Source: Halobacillus_B rhizosphaerae (GTDB lineage: Bacteria > Bacillota > Bacilli > Bacillales > Halobacillaceae). From it: DNA of 64,000 bases. The position numbers were made by a program, and so were the translations under genes. Below are positions 15,721-24,797 of the stretch, one piece after another (position 1 is the stretch's first letter; the number at the start of each line of letters is the position of its first letter). Below the pieces are notes generated by a model that searched no databases, was not told where the DNA came from, and was given only the letters and a program-made list of their open reading frames with translations. The stretch is taken from positions 207,792-271,791 of the forward strand of contig NZ_JAUTWQ010000008.1 of assembly GCF_046719735.1 (NCBI RefSeq), given 5' to 3'.

Positions 15721-16233
15721 ATGGATATCAAAACAAACAGGTTAATGATCAGGAGATTTGAATACAAGGATTGGGAAGCGGTCTATGAATATACAAGAGA
15801 TCGCAACGTTATGAAGTATATCCCAGAGGGGGCATTATCTGAAGAAAAAGCAAAAGAGCTGGTAAATAACAATATTGGTCCCGAAGCAGAAAAGTTCCCT
15901 GTTCTCCTGAAAAATGAAAATCAACTTATTGGGCACATAGTTTTTCATAAGTATTTTGGAAGTCATACCTATGAAATCGGCTGGGTATTCCACCCTGGTT
16001 ATCAGCAAAATGGGTATGCCACTGAAGCAGCTAAAGCAATTATGGAATGCGGGTTTAGTGAAATGGGGTTACACAGAATAATCGCTACCTGCCAGCCTGA
16101 GAATATTCCTTCTTATCGTGTTATGGAAAAGATAGGGATGAGAAGAGAAGGCTATTTTAAAAAATGTATACCGCATGGAGATCAATGGTGGGATGAGTAT
16201 TATTACTCGATCTTAGAGGAAGAGTGGGAATGA
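15721..16233 (+). CDS. RimJ/RimL-type GNAT acetyltransferase (170 aa)
   Basis: The Acetyltransf_3 pattern is complete: RLMIRRFEYKDWEAVYEYT at the N-terminus, IGWVFHPGYQQNGYATEAA as the acetyl-CoA loop, and ATCQPENIPSYRVMEKIGM as motif B. The ATG at 15721 is chosen because GGAGG (15710-15714) is 6 nt away, whereas the ATG at 15715 abuts it. Relatives acetylate ribosomal protein N-termini or small molecules. It is the first of three close genes. Confidence 0.87.
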   Translation: MDIKTNRLMIRRFEYKDWEAVYEYTRDRNVMKYIPEGALSEEKAKELVNNNIGPEAEKFPVLLKNENQLIGHIVFHKYFGSHTYEIGWVFHPGYQQNGYATEAAKAIMECGFSEMGLHRIIATCQPENIPSYRVMEKIGMRREGYFKKCIPHGDQWWDEYYYSILEEEWE

Positions 16234-16280
16234 ACCACTGATGAAGAAATTCTGCTGGACTTCTTAAGGAGAGGAGCCGA

Positions 16281-16856
16281 ATGAGAATGCTGTTTCAAAA
16301 TGAAAAGCTTACCGTACGCCAATTAGAGGAAAAAGATTCTTCCTTATTAGCCAAATGGCTGTCTGATCCAGAGGTTCTTGAGTTTTATGAAGGAAGGGAT
16401 AACCCATTTGATTTAGAGAAAGTTCAAAACAAATTCTTTGCTTCAGCGGGTCAAACCAGCATGTGTATGGTCGAATATGTGGGAAAAGAAATCGGTTATA
16501 TTCAATTCTATGAATTAGATGCAGATACAAAAAAGAAATATGGAATTTACACGGAGAACACTTATGGCACTGATCAATTTATTGGAGAGACGGATTATTG
16601 GAACAAAGGCATTGGAACCCTGCTGATTTCTAGTATGGTTAGTTACTTAATTGAACATAAAAAAGCAAGTCGCATAGTGATGGATCCTCAAACACAAAAT
16701 ACTCGAGCCATAACATGCTACGAGAAATGCGGCTTTAAGAAAGTGAAACTCCTTCCCAATCATGAATTTCATGAGGGAAAATATCAAGATTGCTGGCTGA
16801 TGGAGTTTTCGAGACTATCCATCAGTTCTAAACGGAAGGAAGGTGAAAGCTCATGA
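16281..16856 (+). CDS. AAC(6')-like aminoglycoside N-acetyltransferase (191 aa)
   Basis: GNAT protein close to the AAC(6') group: YGTDQFIGETDYWNKGIGT is the diagnostic block, followed by MDPQTQNTRAITCYEKCGF and HEFHEGKYQDCWLMEF, which resemble the acetyltransferase half of AAC(6')-Ie. It would transfer acetyl from acetyl-CoA to the 6'-amine of aminoglycosides; specificity is inferred. The C-terminus has an extra basic tail. Its stop overlaps the start of the kinase-like pseudogene (ATGA), so the two were translationally coupled. Confidence 0.82.
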   Translation: MRMLFQNEKLTVRQLEEKDSSLLAKWLSDPEVLEFYEGRDNPFDLEKVQNKFFASAGQTSMCMVEYVGKEIGYIQFYELDADTKKKYGIYTENTYGTDQFIGETDYWNKGIGTLLISSMVSYLIEHKKASRIVMDPQTQNTRAITCYEKCGFKKVKLLPNHEFHEGKYQDCWLMEFSRLSISSKRKEGESS

Positions 16857-17596
16857 ATTTAGGGACACCAATTGCGACAGGAAACACAGCTGAAGTTTAT
16901 CGCTGCGAAAACAGAGCCATCAAAGTATTTCACGATCATTTGCCCGATACAGAAGCTGAAAAGGAAGCACGGAAACAGCATGTAGCCTTTGTGAACGGTC
17001 TTCCAGTTCCTGAAGTACTGGAAGTGACGGAGATAGCAGGAAGACCAGCGATCATTATGGAATATATAGAAGGAACAACGCTTGGGGAGTTGCTATGTAA
17101 CAACAAGAGAGATGCCGAATTTTATATGAATCTATCCGTTGAAATGCAGCGCACTGTTCATCAGATAAAAGCTGATTCCATCGAATCCATGTCTGGAAAG
17201 TTAGTACGCCAAATCGAATCTGCCCCGCTCGTGGAAGATAGACAGAAGAATGCCTTAATAAAGGCGGTACATGCCATCTCATACGAGCCAAAGTTATGTC
17301 ATGGAGATTTTCACTTATTTAACTTAATGAAGCTCAAGGATTAACTCACCATTATCGATTGGGTAGATGCCAGTGCCGGAGATATCCGAGCCGACGTTTA
17401 TCGTACGTACCTTCTCTACTCTCAGTTTTCAGAGGATTGGGCAGACCTTTATCTGCGACTTTACTGTGAGCAAAGCGGATTTCAGAAAGAAGCAATTTTT
17501 CAATGGGGACCGATCATCGCAGCGGCAAGATTATCAGAGAACGTGGCCACAGAGCATCCCCAACGTCTGTTAAAGATTATCCAATCATTTCAGTAA
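16853..17596 (+). pseudogene. APH-family kinase gene interrupted by one in-frame stop codon
   Basis: The frame opens at 16853 with AAGGAAGGTG upstream, runs to TAA at 17342-17344, and continues in the same frame with no other stop to TAA at 17594-17596 (247 residues if read through). Before the stop is the catalytic loop LCHGDFHLFNLM; just after it is TIIDWVDASAGDIRADVYRT, the metal-binding segment. The stop therefore separates two parts of one active site and leaves a 163-residue product without it. A single base change from CAA, GAA or AAA would explain it. The ATG overlaps the stop of the AAC(6')-like gene. Read-through or sequencing error are the alternatives. Confidence 0.85.
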
Positions 17597-17609
17597 AGTC
17601 ATTGTCCCC

Positions 17610-18074
17610 TTAGAGTTCCTTGGTCAATTTTTTTAGAAAATGAAAATAAATATCGGCTAGAATTAGGCCAAGTAAATAGGCGATAAATGTATAGAAGATA
17701 TTCCAGTGATCATCGTACTTTACTTTATTGAATATCACAGCCAATTTCTCTGAGCCAGTTAGAAATATGAGAAATCCTAAGTAAACGATCCAGCGCTTCC
17801 ACTGCTTAATATAGATTATAAACGTAAATAGAACTGCCATAGCAGGATTAAAGCCAAAATCAATATTAATGGAATTAAAGATGAGATAATTGGTTTCAGG
17901 GTAAAGCGTCCAGAACTTCAATGCCATGCCGATTTGATTTAATGTGATCGATAGTAAAGCCACAAAAGGAGCCACCGTTAAAAATAATAAAGGAGTTCTG
18001 CGGCAGAAGATAATTGCAATTATCCAAGGAATGAGTAATCCTACAGTTAAATTAAAAAGAATGGGAATCACCAC
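17610..18074 (-). CDS. Polytopic membrane protein, CBO0543-like (154 aa)
   Basis: About five hydrophobic segments (residues 5-24, 29-50, 58-105 as two, and 125-147). The overall layout resembles the CBO0543 family of Bacillota membrane proteins; this is tentative. The start is probably one of two GTG codons at 18074/18071 and has no clear ribosome-binding site. It is convergent with the kinase pseudogene. Function unknown. Confidence 0.6.
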   Translation of the reverse strand: MVIPILFNLTVGLLIPWIIAIIFCRRTPLLFLTVAPFVALLSITLNQIGMALKFWTLYPETNYLIFNSINIDFGFNPAMAVLFTFIIYIKQWKRWIVYLGFLIFLTGSEKLAVIFNKVKYDDHWNIFYTFIAYLLGLILADIYFHFLKKLTKEL

Positions 18075-18257
18075 TTTTTGTGCATTTATTGTTATTACTT
18101 ATTATCATCTGATATAGTAATTTAATGATAAGTAAAAAATGTAAATAAAATAAAGGTTTAAAAAATTTTTCCTTTTCTATAGGTTGATGTATATTTTACT
18201 TTCATCGGGCGAATACTTTTAGCAATTCTATTTTTTCAGGAAGAAAGGAGCCTTCCT

Positions 18258-18404
18258 ATGACGGATAAATATCTGATCTATTATCAGACCAAATCAGGCG
18301 TTGTTAAAAGAGAGCCGGTATTCGCTACTCACAAGGAAAAAGCGCGGGAAACCTATTTGAAAACGAATCCCAAAGCGAAAATCACTCATATTCTGCTTCA
18401 TTAG
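18258..18404 (+). CDS. Small conserved-looking protein (48 aa)
   Basis: An ATG with AAAGGAG 7 nt upstream opens a 48-codon frame starting MTDKYLIYYQTKSGVVKRE and ending in HILLH. It is basic with a regular beta-strand/helix pattern and no membrane segment. A hairpin terminator follows within 30 bp, so it is a self-contained small gene. The flanking AT-rich stretches (18075-18257 and 18468-18595) show nothing else. Function unknown. Confidence 0.7.
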   Translation: MTDKYLIYYQTKSGVVKREPVFATHKEKARETYLKTNPKAKITHILLH

Positions 18405-18432
18405 TTATAACAAATCTTTATACGTATGCCGT

Positions 18433-18467
18433 AACGCAATCCCAGTTTCACAGGAATTGCGTTTTTT
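18433..18467 (+). terminator. Terminator of the 48-aa gene
   Basis: AACGCAAT...CC pairs with GG.ATTGCGTT across the loop CAGTTTCACA, followed by TTTTTT. Confidence 0.75.
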
Positions 18468-18595
18468 GTTGAGAAAAATGAAGCAAGTGAAGATGTGGAA
18501 AAAGTGGAAAAATTATGGTTATTTATATAAAATGATAAGGTGAACGGAATCTTCTTAAGCTAAGAGTGGGATAAGAAATAGGAGGGAGAAAAGTA

Positions 18596-18841
18596 TTGAA
18601 TCTATTTAGAAAAATAAATAAATTCCTTGCTATCGGGATTTTATGCGCTGTTTTTTATCACTTTTTTATCCATCCAATCGATTTATCGATAAATTATCTT
18701 TTAGCATGTATATTTTTATTATTTGGGGTAGAAATGGTCATAGAAAAAGAAAGAGATAAAAAATTAGGATATGCCTATCTGTTCACTTCCCTGATTCTTA
18801 TTTCAGTTATCCTTGTGGATATCTTTAAAAATGTTTATTAA
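18596..18841 (+). CDS. Small membrane protein, DUF3953-like (81 aa)
   Basis: TTG start with GGAGGGAG upstream. Three hydrophobic segments (about 9-27, 33-48 and 58-77) with EKERDKKLGYAY between the last two. Size and layout resemble DUF3953/YczI proteins, a tentative assignment. Function unknown. Confidence 0.6.
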   Translation: MNLFRKINKFLAIGILCAVFYHFFIHPIDLSINYLLACIFLLFGVEMVIEKERDKKLGYAYLFTSLILISVILVDIFKNVY

Positions 18842-19029
18842 CTGAGGTTCAATTAGAATAGCGAGGGTTTTTGTTTTTTTTGCCCATTGCTGTACTTTTC
18901 ATTATTAATAAAAGTTATTTCTTAGCTAATTTATTGAAATAATTCGCAGCATACTGCTTGTTCCTCCTATGATCATTATCATTATTCAGACATCCTGTAC
19001 AACTATGAACTTATACTGGAGGAGATAAC

Positions 19030-19227
19030 TTGTTCCTTATAACAGTGGCTCAAGGTGGATTTAATACTGCAGATGCTATTATTCAGGTGGTCATGTTTCT
19101 AGTCATGCTCTTGATTCCTGCAGTTTTTGTATTCTTATTCTTGATGTTTAAGAAGCAGCGAGAAAAGACGAAACGATTGGAAGCGAAAGTAGATCAGCTG
19201 CTAAACCAGAAAAGTAAAAATACATAA
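19030..19227 (+). CDS. Small membrane protein with coiled-coil tail, DUF4083-like (65 aa)
   Basis: TTG start after GGAGGAGA. One membrane helix (about 18-42) is followed by a charged helix (KKQREKTKRLEAKVDQLLNQ) that could form a coiled coil in the cytoplasm. The layout matches DUF4083-type proteins; role unknown. Confidence 0.65.
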   Translation: MFLITVAQGGFNTADAIIQVVMFLVMLLIPAVFVFLFLMFKKQREKTKRLEAKVDQLLNQKSKNT

Positions 19228-19380
19228 ATTTTGTAATGAAATAATGAATCGGAAGTTGGAAGCGACACTTAGGGGGTATCTTAAATGTAAAAAACGAGGA
19301 CCATGGAAGGATGCCGCATAAGCGACCGACTATCCAATAGGCTATACTATTAAAGAACGCTACTATTAGGAGGGAATTGG

Positions 19381-19761
19381 ATGATAAGTAAAGTGGGACA
19401 AGTCATGTTATATGTGAACAACCAGGATGAATCTTTAAGGTTTTGGAAAGAGCATTTAGGGTTTCATGTGATTTCGGATGAGAGTAACGCCGAAGGAATG
19501 AGATGGATAGAATTAGCCCCTACAGCGTCTTCAGAAACAAGTATTGTGCTTCATAACAAGGAATTAATTGCTCAAATGCAGCCTGAGTTAAATCTTGGGA
19601 CCCCATCTTTAATGTTTTATGCAGCCGATCTCGATGCTTTGTATAATGACTTATCAAGTAAGGATGTAACGGTCGGGGAACTAGTGAATATGCCTGGAGG
19701 AAGAGTATTTAACTTTGCAGATCATGAAAATAACTACTTTGCAGTGATGGAAAAGAAATAA
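19381..19761 (+). CDS. VOC/glyoxalase-fold protein (126 aa)
   Basis: Two beta-alpha-beta-beta-beta modules of the vicinal oxygen chelate fold: VGQVMLYVNNQDESLRFWKE at the start and VFNFADHENNYFAVME at the end, with likely metal ligands Gln7 and Glu in the last strands. Members include glyoxalase I, bleomycin-binding and extradiol dioxygenase proteins; substrate unknown. AGGAGGG precedes the ATG. Single gene followed by a terminator. Confidence 0.85.
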   Translation: MISKVGQVMLYVNNQDESLRFWKEHLGFHVISDESNAEGMRWIELAPTASSETSIVLHNKELIAQMQPELNLGTPSLMFYAADLDALYNDLSSKDVTVGELVNMPGGRVFNFADHENNYFAVMEKK

Positions 19762-19841
19762 GCAGCGGCGGCAAGGAAGGAAATCCACATCATGCTGAAT
19801 TAGTAAAAAATCGAACGGGTAGAATGATCCGCCCGCCATGG

Positions 19842-19885
19842 CACAAATTGAGGGCCGCAATTGCTCTTGATTTGTGTTTTTTTTT
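19842..19885 (+). terminator. Terminator of the VOC gene
   Basis: CACAAAT (19842-19848) pairs with ATTTGTG (19870-19876), with a further GAG/CTC inside, and nine T follow. Confidence 0.7.
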
Positions 19886-20010
19886 AGTTTATTGCTGTTT
19901 AATAATAAGGGGCCGGTTGTCGTCATAGTAGGATGTAACCTGCTTTTTTAGCAATTGGCGAGTAGGAGTTATGATATAAAGATGTTATACATACCAAAGG
20001 GGGATTTGCC

Positions 20011-20985
20011 GTGAAAGCCATTATTCAAAACGAATTTGGAAATGAAAATGTACTGATCTATACCGATATTGAACGACCGAAGCTTGAATCTGAGGAGATT
20101 TTAATTAAATTCGCTTACACTAGCGTAAATTATGCCGACATTAAGAAAAGAAAAGGGAACAAAGGAAAGGGAAAGTTCCCCTTCGTTCCAGGGTTAGATG
20201 CAGCAGGAATCGTGGAGGAAGTTTTTCCTGGTTCAAAATTTTCAATTGGCGAACGAGTCATTGCATTTCCAACTTCCGGATCTTACGCAGAATATGGTGC
20301 AGCACATGAATCGCTTGTGTACCGGATCCCTGACAGCCTCTCATTTGAGCAGGCGGCAGCCATGCCTACTGTATCGATCTTATCTTCTATGTTATTACAT
20401 GAAATAGGGCAAGTGAAGGAAGCAGATACCATCGTGATCCATAGTGCAGCTGGCGGAGTTGGTTCCATGTTAGTTCAGCTTGCTAAATTGTTTGGTATTC
20501 ATCAAATCATCGGGACTGTAGGCAGTCTTGAAAAGGAAGATTATGTGAAGTCTTTAGGTGCTGATATCGTATGCACTTATAATCAATTTTCCGAGGAAGT
20601 ATTGGCTAAGACGAATCAACAGGGAGCCACGGTTATTTTTGACTCGGTAGCGGGAAATATCACGAGGAAGAGCCTGGACTGTTTAAGATTGTATGGAACG
20701 CTGGTCCAATTCGGAAATAGCAGCGGCGAGGCAGGATCATTTACTACAAGCGATGTTCACAGCAGCTGCCGAAATATTAAAGGTTTCAGTCTCGGAACAA
20801 CCAGGAAACATCAGCCAGAGCGATTAGCACCTGTGGCTGCGAGAGTCATTGATTTATTTGCCTCAAATAAGGTAAAGCTGCCAATTGCTAAACAATTCGA
20901 TTTAAGCAATGCATCTCATGCCCACAAATTAATGGAGAGCCGCAATTATACGGGAAAAATTCTGCTGAAATGTTCGTACGAATAG
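20011..20985 (+). CDS. Quinone oxidoreductase-type zinc-free medium-chain dehydrogenase (324 aa)
   Basis: GroES-like N-terminal domain (MKAIIQNEFG, VKIRY-like ILIKFAYTSVNYADIKKRKG, PFVPGLDAAG) and an NADPH-binding Rossmann domain with VIHSAAGGVGSMLVQLAK (about residues 145-162). Zinc-binding cysteines are absent, as in NADPH:quinone reductases, which reduce quinones or enones. It starts at a GTG with AAAGGGGG upstream. Probably cytosolic and a stress/detoxification enzyme; the physiological substrate cannot be told. Confidence 0.87.
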   Translation: MKAIIQNEFGNENVLIYTDIERPKLESEEILIKFAYTSVNYADIKKRKGNKGKGKFPFVPGLDAAGIVEEVFPGSKFSIGERVIAFPTSGSYAEYGAAHESLVYRIPDSLSFEQAAAMPTVSILSSMLLHEIGQVKEADTIVIHSAAGGVGSMLVQLAKLFGIHQIIGTVGSLEKEDYVKSLGADIVCTYNQFSEEVLAKTNQQGATVIFDSVAGNITRKSLDCLRLYGTLVQFGNSSGEAGSFTTSDVHSSCRNIKGFSLGTTRKHQPERLAPVAARVIDLFASNKVKLPIAKQFDLSNASHAHKLMESRNYTGKILLKCSYE

Positions 20986-21066
20986 CGGCACGATAGGGTT
21001 GCTTTTTTTAGAGGGGGGAACACCTTAGAGAAAGTTAACTAAAAACTAGATCAAAGCGGGTGAGCC

Positions 21067-21693
21067 ATGAGATTTCCTGAGAGAATTAAGAATTATATTG
21101 ATCGCCAATATCGAAGCCCTAAAGGAATCATAGGATCGTATATCGGTGAAAAAATGGTCCGTCAGCATCAACCTGAAACTCTGTGGACGATCGAATTATT
21201 ACAAATTCAAGCAGAGGATAAAGTGTTAGAACTGGGCTGCGGATCTGGTTCAGCTATGAAACGGATTCTGCAGAATACTGAGGCAGGTTATGCATCAGGA
21301 GTAGACCTGTCCAAAACGGTTATTCGCTCGGCGAAATTTAGAAATCGAAGAGCGTGGAACGAAGGGAAAGCGGATTTTACACTAGGGGATCTCAAAAACC
21401 TGCCTTACCCCGATAGACATTTTCACAAAGTGTACAGCATCCACACATTGTATTTTTGGGAAGATTTACTGAAGTCTTTAACAGAAATATACAGGGTGCT
21501 AAAGCCCGGAGCAATCTTCATCATCACACTTAGTGATGGAGCAGACGGAGAGGTATGGGAGGGCGTGAAGGAATTATTAGACGAATTTATTCCGATGGCG
21601 AAATCAACAGGATTTCTAGAAGTATCGTTAATTAGAGGATCCAATTCAAGACAGTACCATACCGTTGCTGTCACCGGGAAGAAACCTTCATGA
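21067..21693 (+). CDS. Class I SAM-dependent methyltransferase (208 aa)
   Basis: Motif I VLELGCGSGSAMKRIL (about 52-67) binds S-adenosylmethionine, followed by GVDLSKTVIRSAK (motif II), GDLKNLPYPDRHF (motif III) and VLKPGAIFIITLS. This is the Methyltransf_11/25 pattern. Substrate unknown. It stands between the quinone reductase and a LysE exporter in the same direction with short gaps. Confidence 0.87.
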   Translation: MRFPERIKNYIDRQYRSPKGIIGSYIGEKMVRQHQPETLWTIELLQIQAEDKVLELGCGSGSAMKRILQNTEAGYASGVDLSKTVIRSAKFRNRRAWNEGKADFTLGDLKNLPYPDRHFHKVYSIHTLYFWEDLLKSLTEIYRVLKPGAIFIITLSDGADGEVWEGVKELLDEFIPMAKSTGFLEVSLIRGSNSRQYHTVAVTGKKPS

Positions 21694-21726
21694 TTCCATT
21701 ACTTTTCAAACCAAGGGGGGATAAGA

Positions 21727-22476
21727 ATGAAAAAGAAACCGATCTATATAACGGCTGCTTTGATCCTTCTATTCATTTCATCGATCCCTCTCATCAATAA
21801 TGTAACTCCGGAAGATAGCAGAAATTTTGTAGGTGTTCATTGGACTTCTCTTATCCCAGCGGCATTTCTAATGGCTTCAGTACCGGGAGCTAATCAAATT
21901 CTCTCTTTGCGTAACGGATTAAGAAAAGGAGCTAAAACAGCAATCATCGCAGTGAGCGGACGATTTACCGCTTTTGCATTGATGATCCTTGCCGTTTCTT
22001 TAGGACTGAACGCTATTCTACAAACCTCCACCCTCGTGTTTATGATCATTAAATGGGTTGGAGTCATCTATTTAGCCTGGCTCGGAATTAAGACGATTTT
22101 GTCCAGTCAAAAAGAATATGAAGATGAACGAATAGAAAGCAGTGGTTCAGAAGCCACTGAGGATCCACCAAAGGCATGGCAATATGTTAAACAAGAATTT
22201 ATGGTTGCCGCTGCCAATCCTAAAGCACTACTGTTGTTCACCGTCTTTCTGCCCCAATTTATCTCTTCCGATTCTGGCGGATTCGGCAGGCAGATTTTAG
22301 TGGTAGGTGCCGTTTATATTTTGATTGAATTTATTTGTGCCACGGCTTATGCCATGATAGGCGGCCGGCTTAAAAGTATTGGTTTAAGCAGCAAAGTGAA
22401 AAAGAATTTAGATCGTATGACTGGCGGAATCATGTTGGGGCTTGCGGTCTGGTTAGCTACGGAAAAAAGCGAGTAA
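21727..22476 (+). CDS. LysE/RhtB-family exporter with an N-terminal extension (249 aa)
   Basis: LysE-type helices from about residue 38, with FLMASVPGANQILSLRNGLRKG corresponding to the usual PGP...GxxxG region, a second half with FMVAAANPKALLLFTVFLPQF (the NPK motif), and a final TM. About 35 N-terminal residues with an additional hydrophobic segment precede the canonical start, making it longer than the ~205-aa norm. It probably exports amino acids or a related metabolite; substrate unknown. AAGGGGGG precedes the ATG. Confidence 0.82.
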   Translation: MKKKPIYITAALILLFISSIPLINNVTPEDSRNFVGVHWTSLIPAAFLMASVPGANQILSLRNGLRKGAKTAIIAVSGRFTAFALMILAVSLGLNAILQTSTLVFMIIKWVGVIYLAWLGIKTILSSQKEYEDERIESSGSEATEDPPKAWQYVKQEFMVAAANPKALLLFTVFLPQFISSDSGGFGRQILVVGAVYILIEFICATAYAMIGGRLKSIGLSSKVKKNLDRMTGGIMLGLAVWLATEKSE

Positions 22477-22514
22477 TCGATGTGGACATTGAAAAAAAGG
22501 AGATAGTGCAGCAG

Positions 22515-22545
22515 AGACAGAACTGAATAAACAGTCTGTCTTTTT
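22515..22545 (+). terminator. Terminator of the LysE-type gene
   Basis: AGACAG-A-ACTG pairs with CAGTCTGTCT across AATAAA, followed by TTTTT. Confidence 0.7.
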
Positions 22546-22677
22546 CTTTGACTACTGTGATTCGAATGTATGGAGTGATGTTGCTTTTGTTCTACCATTT
22601 ATATCCTTAAGATTTTAGTCTATATTTTAGAAATTGGTTGTTACCCTTAATATTAACCGCGAAGGGGAGGCGGAGAC

Positions 22678-23196
22678 ATGATTGATTACCGGATAAAAGC
22701 GAAACGAGGAAGTTCAGAGAAAATTGGCGAACTGATGTCAATGCTAGAGCATACCCGAGCAGTTACGTTAGAAGAACTTAAAGGATTAAGACAAGAGGAT
22801 TTAGATTATCTAGCAGATGAAGGAGCGAATACAATTGGTGCGCTATTATTGCATATCGCTTCCATTGAATTTGTTCACCAAGTGATATCTTTTGAAAATC
22901 GTGACTTAAATAAAGCAGAATTTCAGAAGTGGAAAACGGCGCTTGAACTTGGAGAACCCGCCAGAAGTACGATTAGAGATTATCCGCTTGAGTACTATTT
23001 AAATGAACTCGCTCAGGTCAGACAACAAACCATCATCCAGTTAGAAAAGTATGACGACGATTGGTTAATGGAAGAGGAACAGTGGGAAAACGGGGTTCCT
23101 AATAATAATTATTACCTTTGGTTTCACGTCTTGGAAGACGAGATCAATCACCGTGGGCAGATAAGATCCATCAAACGTCTTCTTTCCAAAAGGTAA
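22678..23196 (+). CDS. DinB-family four-helix protein (172 aa)
   Basis: Paralogue of the protein at 5490-6002. It shares the LTELDYLxDEGANTIGALLLHIASIE-like block around its first conserved His (about residue 60) and the WFHVLEDEINHRGQIRSIKR ending with the other two His ligands. GGGGAGGCGG precedes the ATG. It lies 30 bp before the SatA-like gene and is probably co-transcribed with it. A bacillithiol or metal-dependent transferase role is possible. Confidence 0.85.
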   Translation: MIDYRIKAKRGSSEKIGELMSMLEHTRAVTLEELKGLRQEDLDYLADEGANTIGALLLHIASIEFVHQVISFENRDLNKAEFQKWKTALELGEPARSTIRDYPLEYYLNELAQVRQQTIIQLEKYDDDWLMEEEQWENGVPNNNYYLWFHVLEDEINHRGQIRSIKRLLSKR

Positions 23197-23226
23197 AAAT
23201 CCATGATGAATGGGAGATGTAATGAC

Positions 23227-23787
23227 ATGGAAATGCGAGAAGAGATTAAATTTATTCCTATGACCAGAGACCACATAAAAGATGTAAATGCCACGAACGA
23301 TTCGTTTCCTATCTTCGGAAAAATCGTACCCAGTTTCCAGGATGGAAAGTGGTACATTGAGGAGTTACTGTTCAAAGAGACCCGTGAAACCCGCTTTCCT
23401 GATGACCAGCTAGATTGGGAGAATTACATGAATAGTGAAGATAAAGTCATTTTATTAGCCTTCCTCGATGATCAATGCATCGGTCAAATTAGAATCATTA
23501 GAGATTTCACTCGGTTCGGCTACATCGAGAACATTGCCGTTAAGAAAAATTTCAGAAAGCAGGGTCTTGGGCAGCAGTTACTAGCAGAAGCAGAAGATTG
23601 GGCCAAGCAGAAACAGCTGATCGGTCTGTCATTAGAAACGCAGGACGATAATTTAGGGGCATGCAGGTTTTATATCAAGCATGGATTCAAGCTGGGCGGC
23701 GTCGATATTTACAGGCATTTATTCAATGACAATATTGATAAGGCATTATTTTGGTACAAACCTTTTGATGGTCCATGGTCTAAATGA
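23227..23787 (+). CDS. satA: Streptothricin N-acetyltransferase, SatA-like GNAT (186 aa)
   Basis: GNAT protein with the SatA signature arrangement: FPIFGKIVPSFQDGKWY, FGYIENIAVKKNFRKQGLGQ (acetyl-CoA loop) and LSLETQDDNLGACRFYIKHG, ending KALFWYKPF, all matching B. subtilis SatA (YyaR) as I recall it. SatA acetylates the beta-lysine moiety of streptothricin. The start is uncertain: GGGAG at 23212-23216 favours the ATG at 23227, but the frame also has an ATG at 23203. Followed 13 bp later by the peptidase gene. Confidence 0.83.
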   Translation: MEMREEIKFIPMTRDHIKDVNATNDSFPIFGKIVPSFQDGKWYIEELLFKETRETRFPDDQLDWENYMNSEDKVILLAFLDDQCIGQIRIIRDFTRFGYIENIAVKKNFRKQGLGQQLLAEAEDWAKQKQLIGLSLETQDDNLGACRFYIKHGFKLGGVDIYRHLFNDNIDKALFWYKPFDGPWSK

Positions 23788-23800
23788 GAGGAAGTCGAAT

Positions 23801-24499
23801 ATGAAGCAAATCATAGCTTTAGGAGGCGGAGGATTCTCGGAAGAACCGGAGAACCCATTATTAGATGCTTATATTCTAAAGCAATCAGGAAAATCGAATC
23901 CAAAAATTTGTTATATTCCAACTGCCAGCGGAGACTCAGATGAATGTATCTCCTGGTTTTATCATTTTTTTGAACAGCAGCTTTGCCAGCCATCTCACTT
24001 ATCCTTATTTAAACCCCCATCAAGAGATCTTGAAAACTTTCTATTAGAAAAGGATATTCTTTATGTTGGCGGAGGAAACACAAGGAATTTATTAATTTTA
24101 TGGAAGGAATGGGGATTGGATACGATCATCAGGAAGGCATGGGAGCAAGGGATTATTTTAGCCGGAATTAGTGCAGGCTCCATTTGCTGGTTTGAACAAG
24201 GAGTAACGGATTCTTATGGCGGGGAATTAGAGCCATTAAGCTGCTTAGGATTTTTGAAGGGAAGCAACTGTCCCCACTATGACGGAGAAGAAGCCAGAAG
24301 ACCCACTTACCATCAATTATTAACAGCCTGCCAAATTAATCCCGGAATCGCCGTCGATGATGGAGCTGCTGTCCACTTCATCGATCAGCAAATAATTAAC
24401 GTAGTGAGCTCACGACCTAAGGCAAAGGCTTATAGGGTTTACTTTGATAGGCAAGTGAAGGAAGTGGAGCTGGAAACGTTGTACCTTGGAGCCAAGTAA
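23801..24499 (+). CDS. Peptidase S51 family (dipeptidase E-like, YgaJ-type, 232 aa)
   Basis: Serine peptidase of the aspartyl dipeptidase/cyanophycinase fold. The nucleophile elbow is GISAGSICWF (Ser at about residue 125), preceded by DILYVGGGNTRNLL, with NCPHYDGE following. The length equals that of B. subtilis YgaJ. GAGAGGAAG precedes the ATG at 23801; the frame is open further upstream inside the GNAT gene but without a ribosome-binding site. Cytoplasmic; the natural peptide substrate is unknown. Confidence 0.87.
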   Translation: MKQIIALGGGGFSEEPENPLLDAYILKQSGKSNPKICYIPTASGDSDECISWFYHFFEQQLCQPSHLSLFKPPSRDLENFLLEKDILYVGGGNTRNLLILWKEWGLDTIIRKAWEQGIILAGISAGSICWFEQGVTDSYGGELEPLSCLGFLKGSNCPHYDGEEARRPTYHQLLTACQINPGIAVDDGAAVHFIDQQIINVVSSRPKAKAYRVYFDRQVKEVELETLYLGAK

Positions 24500-24586
24500 A
24501 CAATAGACCAACCAATACATTAGTACCTGGTTTTATTTGGAAAAAGAAAGTACAATTGAATTACCAAAAAATTGGGAGGGTTGTCT

Positions 24587-24775
24587 TTGAGTACCTTCGC
24601 AGCTTTAATCGTCATCGTTTTAGCGGTAATCGTGGACTTCTTTTGGCTGGATGCAGATCGAAAACGATGGGGATGGATGAAGCATTGGACGAAATTTCAG
24701 AAAGGACTATTCTTTTCTGGATTTATCGTCGTTACAATTTTAATTTACGCAGGTTTCAGTCTGGAATTTTTATGA
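24587..24775 (+). CDS. Small membrane protein (62 aa)
   Basis: Two hydrophobic segments (about 3-20 and 42-60) joined by the charged DADRKRWGWMKHWTKFQKG. The TTG at 24587 is the best start because GGGAGG lies 7 nt before it; upstream TTG codons at 24572 and 24581 are too close. An overlapping frame (24556-24810) is hydrophilic and lacks a ribosome-binding site. Followed by a good terminator. Function unknown. Confidence 0.65.
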   Translation: MSTFAALIVIVLAVIVDFFWLDADRKRWGWMKHWTKFQKGLFFSGFIVVTILIYAGFSLEFL

Positions 24776-24797
24776 AGATCCAATTCCCTACTAAGGG

